Position numbers and translations under genes: made by a program. The notes beneath the pieces are model-generated. The model was not told the origin of the DNA. It ran no database searches and saw only the letters and a list, made by a program, of their open reading frames with translations. Shown here piece after piece: positions 54,571-63,420 of a stretch of DNA of 64,000 nucleotides. The DNA is from CALXVA01 sp944392465 (GTDB lineage: Bacteria; Bacillota; Clostridia; TANB77; CAG-508). Position 1 is the stretch's first letter, and every line of letters begins with the position of its first letter. The DNA is taken from assembly GCA_963931155.1 (NCBI GenBank), contig OZ006978.1, positions 1,364,001 to 1,428,000 on the forward strand. The letters are read 5' to 3'.

Positions 54571-57264
54571 ATGGATATGGATGAAGATAGAACTAAAAGA
54601 TATGAAATTAATCCATCTAGAAGAGCAAAAAGAACTATTGCAAAATCAGGAAAAAGAAACACACAAACACATACTGGCTCAAGTAGTAATGTAACTCCGA
54701 AGAAAAAAGGAAGCAAAAAACAAAAAAAACATCCTAAATTACGTATATTTATAAAAGTATTTATAATAATATGTATATTATTAGTATTAGCAGGAATAGG
54801 AGTATTTGCAGCAATTTTCTTTAGCGATAAATGGGATATGACACAAGATGATTTAGTAATAAAAATGCAAAACTCAACAACTTATGATGCAAACGGCGAA
54901 GCTATGCATGAACTAAGTGGAGATGAAAACAGAAAAATAATTCCATTATCAGAAATGGGAGAATATATTCCAAAAGCATATGTAGCCATAGAAGATGAAA
55001 GATTTTACAAACATAAAGGAATAGATTTATATAGAACTGCAGGTGCAATATTTACATATATAACTCATGGTGGAAAATCATCATTTGGTGGTAGTACAAT
55101 AACACAACAATTAGTGAAAAACTTAATGGAAGATGATGATGATAGTATTGCAAGAAAAATTAGAGAATGGTCTCGTGCATATAAAGTGGAAAAAATGCTA
55201 TCTAAGAGCCAAATTTTAGAGTTATATTTAAACGAAATATTCATGGGGGATACAGTATATGGAGTAGAAAGTGGAGCTAGATATTATTTTAATAAATCTG
55301 CAAAAGAATTAAGTTTAGCAGAATCAGCATTTTTAGCAGGAATAAATGATTCTCCAAACTATTATAATCCATTTGGTGAAGAGGATAAAACAGAAATAAT
55401 TAATAATAAAACTAAATTAGTTTTAGGAAAAATGCTAGAAGTTAAAGATGAAAATGGAAATACTTTTATAAATCAAGAACAATATGATAAAGCTATAGCA
55501 GAAGTAGATAAAGGATTAAAATTTAAAAAGGGTAATTTTTCTAATTCATCAGATTTATCTTTCTTAGAGGTAGAAGCAATTAATGAAGTCGTAAAAGATA
55601 TGATGGAAAAATATGACTTAGATGAAAAAGCTGCAGAAGCAAGAGTATATAACAATGGATACAAAATATATACAACAGAAAATCAAGATATTCAAAAAAT
55701 AATGGAAAAAGAATATTTAAAAGATGAATATATTCATGATGCAACAGACCCAGATGCTAAGAAAGGTGCACATTCACAATCTGGTATGGTTATAATAGAT
55801 TATAAAACTGGTCAAGTCGTAGGATGTGTAGGAGGAATTGGAGAAGATTCAAAAACATATGAATTAAACAGAGCAACATCAGAAAGACAACCAGGGTCTT
55901 CAATGAAACCTCTTGCAGCAGTTGCACCAGGTTTAGAAAATAAAGTTATAACAGAAGCAACGGTTTATGATGATTCACCAACAAGATTTGGTGGAGAGCC
56001 ATTTAATAACTCAACAGGATATCAGGGATTAATTACTGTTAAAGAAGCAATTGCTGTTTCATCAAACGTAGTTAACATGAAGATTATTTCAAATGTTGGA
56101 ACAGATAATGCTGTCGAGTTTTTAAATGAAATAGGAATGCCACAGTTTAACGAACAAGATTCCGGATTAACACTTGCTTTAGGTGGCTCAACACATGGAG
56201 CATCACCACTTCAAATGGCAGCAGGGTATGCAATGATTGCAAATAAAGGTGAATATATAGAACCAACATTCTACACAAAAGTAGAGGATAGCAATGGAAA
56301 TGTTATATTAGAGTCAGAACAAGAAACAAAAAGAGTAATGTCTGAAGGAAATGCATATGTATTAACAGATATATTAACAGCACCAGTTACAAGTGGAACT
56401 GCAACATCATGTGCAATTTCTGGAATGGATGTAGCGGCTAAAACTGGTACAACAACAAGTTATAAAGATAGATGGCTTTGCGGATTCACACCATATTATG
56501 CAGCTGCTACTTGGTATGGGTATGATACTCCAGAAACAATAAATGGAGGAAATCCAGCAATGGATATATGGAGTGCTATAATGGATGATGTGCATGAAGA
56601 TTTAGATGGTGCAAGATTTGAAGAACCAGACAATATAGTTAAAAAGAAAGTATGCACAGATTCTGGAAAATTAGCAACAAACAGTTGCACACATACAACT
56701 ACAGCAGTATTTACAGAAGGAACAGTTCCAGACAAATGTGATGGGCATAAAGTGGTAGAAGTATGTACTGAAACAGGAAAATTAGCAACAGAATTTTGTC
56801 CAAAAACTAAGAAAGTAACATATTTAACAACACCAGAAAAAGAAATTGATCCAAATTGGAGTACAAGTGCAGGAGGAAAATATAGTCAAATAAAAGGCAA
56901 ATGTACAAAGCACACAGAGAAAACAATGGCTATAGAAGTGGTAAATGTAGTAGGTATGACAGAAGCTAATGCTAAGAGTGCGTTAAGTGGATTAGATATA
57001 AATGTTATTTATGGATCAGATTCAAGTAAAGCAAATGGAGTCGTATTAAAACAAAGTGTAAGCGGAGGCACAACACTTACAAAAGGAGATAAAATAACTA
57101 TTACAGTAAATAGAGTTACAGAAGTTACAGAACCAGAAGGAAATACTATCCCAGAAGAACCAACTACAGATCCAGAAGAACCAGTTGAAGGGACTGGTTC
57201 AGAAGAACCAACTACAGGTTCAGGAGAGCCGGCTACTAGAGAAATAGGAGTAGGCAACAACTAA
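54571..57264 (+). CDS. Class A penicillin-binding protein with PASTA domain
   Basis: An 897-residue peptidoglycan glycosyltransferase and transpeptidase. The basic cytoplasmic tail is followed by one membrane helix near residue 70. The glycosyltransferase domain has EDERFYKHKG, GGSTITQQLVKN and EIFMGDTVYG. The transpeptidase has the active Ser in GSSMKPLA (about 443), SSN in AVSSNVVNMK, and KTG in AAKTGTTTSYKD. A single PASTA domain (VVNVVGMTEANAKSAL) and a Glu/Pro/Thr tail follow. GAGGAGG precedes ATG 54571. Builds the wall at the outer face of the membrane. Confidence 0.94.
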   Translation: MDMDEDRTKRYEINPSRRAKRTIAKSGKRNTQTHTGSSSNVTPKKKGSKKQKKHPKLRIFIKVFIIICILLVLAGIGVFAAIFFSDKWDMTQDDLVIKMQNSTTYDANGEAMHELSGDENRKIIPLSEMGEYIPKAYVAIEDERFYKHKGIDLYRTAGAIFTYITHGGKSSFGGSTITQQLVKNLMEDDDDSIARKIREWSRAYKVEKMLSKSQILELYLNEIFMGDTVYGVESGARYYFNKSAKELSLAESAFLAGINDSPNYYNPFGEEDKTEIINNKTKLVLGKMLEVKDENGNTFINQEQYDKAIAEVDKGLKFKKGNFSNSSDLSFLEVEAINEVVKDMMEKYDLDEKAAEARVYNNGYKIYTTENQDIQKIMEKEYLKDEYIHDATDPDAKKGAHSQSGMVIIDYKTGQVVGCVGGIGEDSKTYELNRATSERQPGSSMKPLAAVAPGLENKVITEATVYDDSPTRFGGEPFNNSTGYQGLITVKEAIAVSSNVVNMKIISNVGTDNAVEFLNEIGMPQFNEQDSGLTLALGGSTHGASPLQMAAGYAMIANKGEYIEPTFYTKVEDSNGNVILESEQETKRVMSEGNAYVLTDILTAPVTSGTATSCAISGMDVAAKTGTTTSYKDRWLCGFTPYYAAATWYGYDTPETINGGNPAMDIWSAIMDDVHEDLDGARFEEPDNIVKKKVCTDSGKLATNSCTHTTTAVFTEGTVPDKCDGHKVVEVCTETGKLATEFCPKTKKVTYLTTPEKEIDPNWSTSAGGKYSQIKGKCTKHTEKTMAIEVVNVVGMTEANAKSALSGLDINVIYGSDSSKANGVVLKQSVSGGTTLTKGDKITITVNRVTEVTEPEGNTIPEEPTTDPEEPVEGTGSEEPTTGSGEPATREIGVGNN

Positions 57265-57278
57265 CAGGAGGATTTGGT

Positions 57279-58679
57279 ATGCAAATAAAATTATATAATA
57301 CATTAACAAGAAAAAAAGAAGACTTCGTTCCTATAAAAGGGAACGAAGTTAGGATGTATTCTTGTGGACCAACAGTATATAGCTATGCTCATATTGGAAA
57401 TTTTAGATCATATGTATTTGTTGATAATCTAAGAAGAATTTTAGAATATAATGGATACAAATTAAAACATGTAATGAATATAACTGATGTTGGTCATTTA
57501 GAATCAGATGCAGATGAAGGCGAAGATAAAATGGTAAAAGCAGCAAAAAAAGAGCATAAAAGCCCATATGAAATTGCAGAATTTTATACAAAAGTATTTT
57601 TTGCTGATATGGATAAACTTCATATAGAAAGACCAGAAATTATAGCTAAAGCAACTGAACATATTCCAGATATGCTTGAGTTTGTAAAAGAAATAATAAA
57701 AAATGGATATGCTTATGAAACAAGTACAGCAATTTATTTTGATGTATCCAAACTTGATAAATATCCAGTATTATCAAATAGAAACATTGAAGAACAAATA
57801 GCAGGAGCTAGAGTAGATGTAGATCCAGAGAAGAAAAATCCATACGATTTTGCTATATGGATAAAAGCCCCTAAAAATCATATTATGAAATGGGATAGTC
57901 CATGGGGACCATCATATCCGGGATGGCATTTAGAGTGTTCTGCAATGGCTAGAAAATACTTAGGAGAAGTATTTGATATACATACAGGTGGAGTAGACCA
58001 TATTCCAACACATCATGAAAATGAAATAGCACAAAGCAAAGGGGCTTTTGGAAAAATACCAGCAAAAACATGGATGCATGTAGAATTCTTGCAAGTAAAT
58101 GGTGGAAAAATGTCTAAAAGTTTAGGAAATGTGTATACAATATCACAGTTGCAAGAAAAAGGAATAGAACCTTTGGCATTTAAGCTATTTTGCTATACAG
58201 CACATTATAGAACAAAATTAAATTTTACATTTGAAGGAGCAATGTCTTCTCAAAAAGCTTTAAATAGATTAAGAGAAGGATATATAAAACATAAGGCTGG
58301 AACTAAAAAGATTGATAATAGCATAAAAGATGAATATAAAGAACAATTTTTAAGAGCAATTAATGATGATTTAAATATGCCATTGGCAATGAGTATAGTT
58401 TGGGAAGTGGCTAGAAATGATTGTAAATCTAAGGAATTGGCTGATTTAATGTTAGAGTTTGACAAAGTACTAGGACTAGATTTAATAAATTCAGAAAATT
58501 ATATAAAAGGACAATCAGATATAGAAATTCCAAATGAAATAAAAGAATTGCTAGAAAAAAGAAAAGTAGCAAGAGAAGAAAAAAATTGGGCATTATCGGA
58601 TGAGATAAGAGATAAAATAAAAAATAAAGGATATATTGTAAAAGATACAAAAGAAGGGATGACAGTTGAGAAGATATAA
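57279..58679 (+). CDS. cysS: Cysteinyl-tRNA synthetase
   Basis: A 466-residue class I synthetase. The HIGH-type motif is AHIGNFRSYV near residue 36, KMSKSLGN is near 276, and WHLECSAMA supplies zinc ligands. GGAGG precedes ATG 57279. A 10-bp stem (57322-57331 with 57340-57349) lies inside codons 15-24 and may affect early translation. It follows the penicillin-binding protein gene by 14 bp. Confidence 0.96.
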   Translation: MQIKLYNTLTRKKEDFVPIKGNEVRMYSCGPTVYSYAHIGNFRSYVFVDNLRRILEYNGYKLKHVMNITDVGHLESDADEGEDKMVKAAKKEHKSPYEIAEFYTKVFFADMDKLHIERPEIIAKATEHIPDMLEFVKEIIKNGYAYETSTAIYFDVSKLDKYPVLSNRNIEEQIAGARVDVDPEKKNPYDFAIWIKAPKNHIMKWDSPWGPSYPGWHLECSAMARKYLGEVFDIHTGGVDHIPTHHENEIAQSKGAFGKIPAKTWMHVEFLQVNGGKMSKSLGNVYTISQLQEKGIEPLAFKLFCYTAHYRTKLNFTFEGAMSSQKALNRLREGYIKHKAGTKKIDNSIKDEYKEQFLRAINDDLNMPLAMSIVWEVARNDCKSKELADLMLEFDKVLGLDLINSENYIKGQSDIEIPNEIKELLEKRKVAREEKNWALSDEIRDKIKNKGYIVKDTKEGMTVEKI

Positions 58680-58697
58680 ATAGAAAGGAGAACAAAG

Positions 58698-59768
58698 TTG
58701 GAGAATAAAAAATCTTCATTCTTTAAAAGGCTTAAGACAAGTATTTTTGACTTTGATGGTTACCAAATATTAGCAACAGAAAAAATAGGAAGAACCATTG
58801 GATATATAGCAATACTGATGCTAATATTTAGTATTATAGTTTCTGCAGTATATACTTTTCAAATATTTGGCTTAATAAATACTTCTAGAACATATATAGA
58901 TACGCAAATATCAGAAATAAAATACGAAAATAATAATCTTAATATAATACCAAAAGGCGAAGACGATGTTATTACATTAGATATAAACAATTTTATTTCT
59001 GCAAGAGTTATAATAAATACACAAACAGAAGATGAGAATAAAATACAAGACTCAATAAGCGAAATAAAAAAAGCTGATAATGGAATACTATTGCTAAAGG
59101 ATAAAGTTCTTATAAAAGATGCACTAACAAATAATACAAATGAGGTAGACTATAAAACAATTTGCGAAAGATTTAATATTGATTTAAGTAATATTAGTAA
59201 AGAATCAATATTAAGTGCACTTTCTGGACAAGATATAAATATAGCATTAGCAATGTTCTTTGTAAAAGCGATTATTTATATGTTCATACTATATTTTTCA
59301 ACAGTATTAATAGATATATTGTTATTAGTAATTTTAACTTATATTGTTACAAGAATATCAAGATTAAGGTTAAAACCTACTGCAGTTTATAATATTTCAG
59401 CATATTCTTTAACTTTGCCAATAATTTTAAATATATTATATTTTCTAATTAACAGTTTTACCGGATTTACAATAAAATATTTCCAAGTTATGTATACAGC
59501 AATTGCATCTATATATATAATAACAGCAATACTTATGATTAAATCTGATGTTATAAGAAAACAACTAGAATTAAATAGAATCATCGAAGAGCAAGCAAGA
59601 ATAAAACTAGAATTAAAACAAAAAGAAGAGAAGGAAAAGGAAGAAGAAAGACGTAGAAACGAAAGAGAAGACGATCAAAAAAAGGAAAAGAAGGAAGAAA
59701 AGAAAAAAAATAATGATAAAGGTGAGAACGAAGGTATAAATAAAGAGCCAGAAGGGGATAATGCTTAA
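58698..59768 (+). CDS. DUF1189-family membrane protein
   Basis: A 356-residue protein. Membrane helices near residues 35-60, 190-215 and 220-285 surround an external domain (TYIDTQISEIKYENNNLNII). The cytoplasmic tail, about 70 residues, is nearly all Lys/Glu/Arg. It resembles DUF1189 proteins. TTG 58698 follows AAGGAGAAC and no ATG fits. It sits between cysS and ftsH. The function is unknown. Confidence 0.75.
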   Translation: MENKKSSFFKRLKTSIFDFDGYQILATEKIGRTIGYIAILMLIFSIIVSAVYTFQIFGLINTSRTYIDTQISEIKYENNNLNIIPKGEDDVITLDINNFISARVIINTQTEDENKIQDSISEIKKADNGILLLKDKVLIKDALTNNTNEVDYKTICERFNIDLSNISKESILSALSGQDINIALAMFFVKAIIYMFILYFSTVLIDILLLVILTYIVTRISRLRLKPTAVYNISAYSLTLPIILNILYFLINSFTGFTIKYFQVMYTAIASIYIITAILMIKSDVIRKQLELNRIIEEQARIKLELKQKEEKEKEEERRRNEREDDQKKEKKEEKKKNNDKGENEGINKEPEGDNA

Positions 59769-59791
59769 AGAGAGAAGAAGGGAGCAGACTA

Positions 59792-61612
59792 ATGGAAGAA
59801 AAACAAAAAAACAAAGACAAAAACAAACAAAATAACCAAAAACAATATATAATACTTACAGTCTTGTTAATACTATTAATAGCAATTGGAGGAATTATAT
59901 TCTTCACATCAAACCAAAATAAAACAGATGAAGACGAACTTGATGAAAATGAAATGGCATATACAGAACTATTAACACAAATTGATGAAGGAAATGTTGA
60001 AAAAATAGAAATGACAGTTGGAAGTACAACTGCAAAAATAAAAATAAAAGATGAAGAAGAAGAAAAAAACGTATTAATTCCTAGCACACAAGCATTTATA
60101 GAATTAATACAGCAAAAGAAAGAAGAAGGAACAGACATAAACCTTATACAAAAACCAACAAATGTATTTGTAAGTATATCATCAGCAGTGTTTTCGCTTT
60201 TGCCAACAATACTTTTAGTAGTATTAATAATTATGTTCTTTAAAATGCAAGGTTTAGGAGATAAGGGAAAAGTTTATGATGGTGAAACAACACAATCCAA
60301 AACAACATTTGACGATGTTGCAGGTCTAGAAGAAGAAAAACACGAAATGATAGAGATAGTAGATTTCCTAAAAAACCCAGAAAGATTTAATAAAATGGGA
60401 GCAAAAATTCCAAGAGGAGTACTTCTTTGTGGGCAACCTGGTACAGGAAAAACTCTAATTGCAAAAGCAATAGCTGGAGAAGCAAATGTGCCATTTATTT
60501 CAATGAGTGGATCAGAATTTATAGAAATGTTTGCAGGTTTAGGAGCATCAAGAGTAAGAAAATTATTTGAAAAAGCAAAGAAAATATCACCTTGCATCAT
60601 ATTTATAGATGAAATAGACGCAATAGGTTCAAGAAGAAATAGTTCAGGAGGAGCAGAATCTGAAAACAACCAAACTTTAAATCAATTATTAGTTGAAATG
60701 GATGGATTTGATACAGATGAAACAATAATAGTATTAGCTGCAACAAACAGACCAGAAATGTTAGACAAGGCATTACTAAGACCAGGCAGATTTGATAGAA
60801 GAATAACAATCGGACTTCCAGACATGAGAGGAAGAGAAGCAATACTAAAAATACATGCAAAAGGCAAAAAATTTGCAGAAGATGTAAATCTAAAGAGCAT
60901 AGCAGAAGATACAGCAGGATTTACGGGAGCAGATTTAGCAAATATACTAAACGAATCAGCTATAATAGCAACAATAAACGGGCATCTTTCAATAACAAAT
61001 AAAGACATAGAAGATGCTGTTAAAAAAGTAACAGTAGGTTTAGAAAAACAAAGCAGAGTAATATCAGAAAAAGACAAAAGACTTACAGCATACCATGAAG
61101 CAGGACATGCAATAGTAAGCTCAACACTAGAAACACAAAAAGGTGTAAAAGAAGTATCTATTATACCAAGAGGTGTTGCAGGCGGATATACAATGTACAA
61201 ATCTGATGAAGACAAATGCTATATATCTAAAACAGAAATGGAAGAAAAACTAATAGCATTAATGGGAGGAAGAGCAGCAGAAAAAATCGTATTAAACGAT
61301 ATCTCAACAGGAGCAAGTAACGATATAGAAGTAGCAACAAGTATAGCAAAAGACATGATAACAAAATACGGAATGAGTGAAACATTAGGACCAATATCAA
61401 TAAACACAGAACAAGACCCATACGAACTACAACTATTAGGAGAAAAATTCGGAGATGCAATAGGAGCAGAAGTAAAAATATTATTAGACAAAGCATATGA
61501 AACAGCACAAAAATTGATATGTGAAAATAGAGATAAATTAGATAGAGTAGCAAGTGTATTACTAGAAAAAGAAGTAATAACAGGAGAAGAATTCCAAGAA
61601 ATAATAAAATAA
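59792..61612 (+). CDS. ftsH: ATP-dependent membrane metalloprotease FtsH
   Basis: A 606-residue AAA+ protease with two N-terminal membrane helices. Walker A GQPGTGKT is near residue 213, CIIFIDEIDAIG is Walker B, and RPGRFDRRI is the second region of homology. The zinc site HEAGH is near 434. The pore motif is MFAGLGASRVR, where most homologues have FVG. AGAAGGGAG precedes ATG 59792. Its TAA abuts the tandem repeat at 61611. Confidence 0.95.
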   Translation: MEEKQKNKDKNKQNNQKQYIILTVLLILLIAIGGIIFFTSNQNKTDEDELDENEMAYTELLTQIDEGNVEKIEMTVGSTTAKIKIKDEEEEKNVLIPSTQAFIELIQQKKEEGTDINLIQKPTNVFVSISSAVFSLLPTILLVVLIIMFFKMQGLGDKGKVYDGETTQSKTTFDDVAGLEEEKHEMIEIVDFLKNPERFNKMGAKIPRGVLLCGQPGTGKTLIAKAIAGEANVPFISMSGSEFIEMFAGLGASRVRKLFEKAKKISPCIIFIDEIDAIGSRRNSSGGAESENNQTLNQLLVEMDGFDTDETIIVLAATNRPEMLDKALLRPGRFDRRITIGLPDMRGREAILKIHAKGKKFAEDVNLKSIAEDTAGFTGADLANILNESAIIATINGHLSITNKDIEDAVKKVTVGLEKQSRVISEKDKRLTAYHEAGHAIVSSTLETQKGVKEVSIIPRGVAGGYTMYKSDEDKCYISKTEMEEKLIALMGGRAAEKIVLNDISTGASNDIEVATSIAKDMITKYGMSETLGPISINTEQDPYELQLLGEKFGDAIGAEVKILLDKAYETAQKLICENRDKLDRVASVLLEKEVITGEEFQEIIK

Positions 61613-61740
61613 CTTTGTCACTTTTGGGGACAGGCTCTTTTCCGCCAACTTTGTCAGCTTTGGGGACAGGCTCTTTTCTGCCAAACTTGTCACTTTTGGG
61701 GACAGACTCTTTTTCGTCAAACCTGTTACTTTGGGCGCAA
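61611..61740 (+). repeat. Tandem 36-bp GGGGACAG repeats after ftsH
   Basis: Three copies of a 36-bp unit (61611-61646, 61647-61682, 61683-61718) and a degenerate fourth, each with TTTGTCAnTTTTGGGGACAG and a pyrimidine-rich second half. The same unit returns inverted at 62141-62197. Sequences around GGGGACAG are common REP-like repeats in Firmicutes; the link to a REP-associated transposase is from general knowledge. Confidence 0.75.
61616..61672 (+). repeat. Left arm of a 57-bp inverted repeat
   Basis: Complementary to 62141-62197 at 55 of 57 positions. The spacer is 468 bp. It starts 4 bases after the ftsH stop codon. Confidence 0.8.
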
Positions 61741-62140
61741 GCTCAATTGAAACAGATTACTTTTGTAAGTTCTTCTGCAATACAAGAAACTACTAATAAT
61801 TTCATATTATAAATAAAGAGAATAATGTACAATTTTTATTAAAATTCAATTTACATTTAGTTCAAGCTAATTTTAAAAGAATTGTATTTAAAATCATACT
61901 AGAATACTCTCTTGACGTGAGAAATTCCAAAAACAACTTTTAATCAAAAATTACTTTCATAAAAGCATGTCAATTTCTTTTTTCTAAAAATTGTATATTA
62001 TTCTTTTTTGATTATGAATGAAACAAAAAAGAATGAGCTTATAATATATTATTAAAAAAATATTTCATTACAATAAATATTTATTGTAATGAAATACCAG
62101 ATTTAAGAAATATAGTGAAAAAGTAAGTTTGGAGAAAGTA
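61719..62140 (+). other. Noncoding AT-rich DNA between the inverted repeats
   Basis: No credible ORF. It contains an 11-bp stem, ATTCTTTTTTG (62000-62010) with CAAAAAAGAAT (62024-62034), that could terminate transcription from both sides, and a 36-bp perfect palindrome at 62061-62096. The rest shows no structure I can name. Confidence 0.6.
62061..62096 (+). repeat. 36-bp perfect palindrome
   Basis: The 18-base half TATTTCATTACAATAAAT is followed directly by its exact complement, with no spacer. It lies between convergent genes. Confidence 0.85.
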
Positions 62141-62197
62141 AGCCTGTCCCCAAAGCTGACAAAGTTGGCGGAAAAGAGCCTGTCCCTATAAGTGACA
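62141..62197 (-). repeat. Right arm of the 57-bp inverted repeat
   Basis: Reverse complement of 61616-61672 with two mismatches. It runs 12 bases into the pseudouridine synthase CDS and supplies its last residues CHL and the TAG stop. Confidence 0.8.
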
Positions 62198-63037
62198 TGT
62201 TTTGTGGTTTAGGTAGTTTAGTAAGTTCGGACTGCTATTTGTTTTAAAATTAAATTTAATACTGTAACTACATAATTCTTGAGTTTTACATCCGAATTTT
62301 TGGTTCACTTCGTTTATGCCATATTTGCCATCTCCTATTATTGGAAGTCCTATATGTGCTAAATGTGCTCTTATTTGATGTGTTTTTCCTGTATGAAGTT
62401 CTACATCTAATATACTATAATTTTCTTTATTATTTTTTTCTAAAACTGTAAAAGAAGTTTCAATTGGGACATATCCTTTCTTAGGCGTGTCTGATATATA
62501 TACTAATGATTTTTTCTTGTCTTTAAATAGATAAGCTTTTAGTTTTACAGAATTTGTTTTTGGCATTCCGTATACTTTAGCTAAATAATGTTTTTCTATT
62601 TCTTGATTTTTAAATTTATCTAACAAAATATCTAATGCTTGTTCATTTTTTGCGAATAAAACTAGCCCGGTTGTGTTTCTGTCTATTCTATGGCATGGTG
62701 CTATATATGGGTATTCTTCTTCTAGTATAGAGGTTAAAGAGTTGTTTCCTGTGACTTCTATATCCTTTGGTTTGTTTATAATTAGAATGTTTTCGTCTTC
62801 ATAAATTTTTTCAAGTTGTGCATTTTTGTACAATAACTCATCTACTATATATAGAGTGATTTTGTCACCAAGATAAACTATTTTATTTTCATTAACCTTT
62901 ACATCATTAATTCTGATATCTTTTTTTCGTAATGCTTTGTATAATGTGTTTTTAGTAAGACCATTAAAGTTATAATACAAAAATTCACTTAATGGTTTTC
63001 CGTCAAACTTTTTATTATTTACAATTACAGTTTGCAT
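62186..63037 (-). CDS. RluD-type RNA pseudouridine synthase
   Basis: A 283-residue enzyme that isomerises uridine in rRNA or tRNA. An N-terminal S4-like domain (SEFLYYNFNGLTKNTLYKAL) precedes the catalytic core with HRIDRNTTGLVLFAK, where Asp is the nucleophile. HTGKTHQIRAHLAHIG and GDGKYG are also conserved. AAAGGA lies before the ATG at 63037. The last codons come from an inverted repeat (62141-62197), so the natural C-terminus may have been trimmed. It is convergent with ftsH. Confidence 0.9.
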   Translation of the reverse strand: MQTVIVNNKKFDGKPLSEFLYYNFNGLTKNTLYKALRKKDIRINDVKVNENKIVYLGDKITLYIVDELLYKNAQLEKIYEDENILIINKPKDIEVTGNNSLTSILEEEYPYIAPCHRIDRNTTGLVLFAKNEQALDILLDKFKNQEIEKHYLAKVYGMPKTNSVKLKAYLFKDKKKSLVYISDTPKKGYVPIETSFTVLEKNNKENYSILDVELHTGKTHQIRAHLAHIGLPIIGDGKYGINEVNQKFGCKTQELCSYSIKFNFKTNSSPNLLNYLNHKTCHL

Positions 63038-63420
63038 ATGACAAATCCTTTCTAGACTTTATAAATGAATTTAAATTTCATTATTATTTTTATTATTTAT
63101 TCTGCAAGGTTGTTGTTTTAAACTTTTGCAGTTTTTTGCAGTTTATGTTTAAAGGTAAAAATATTGCTTAAATTATTTTGTCTTATTGCCTGTGAAGTTA
63201 ACTGTATGCATAATTATATAAAAATCTAATTAAAAAGTAAAGTGACTAAATTTAAGCATTAGTATTAGTTAAAAATTCCAAAATATATTTTAGTTTAAGG
63301 TGTTGATGTTGATATAATATTGCGGGTATGTTAAAATTTTAAATACATTATTTGTTAAAGTACAATTTAAATAAAGAGAATAAGTAAGAGTTATAGTTAA
63401 GGAAAGGAATATTTGGAATT
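63038..63420 (+). promoter_or_regulatory. Divergent intergenic region with candidate ispH promoter
   Basis: A 383-bp AT-rich gap between divergent genes. For ispH: TTAGTT (63290-63295), a 17-bp spacer and extended -10 TGATATAAT (TATAAT 63313-63318). A tandem TTTTGCAG occurs near 63125-63140. No riboswitch, tRNA or ORF was recognised. Confidence 0.5.

Noticed and set aside
57322..57349. Hairpin in the start of cysS as a riboswitch or T-box
   Set aside because: It is a single 10-bp stem inside the coding sequence; the 14-base gap upstream leaves no room for a T-box leader.
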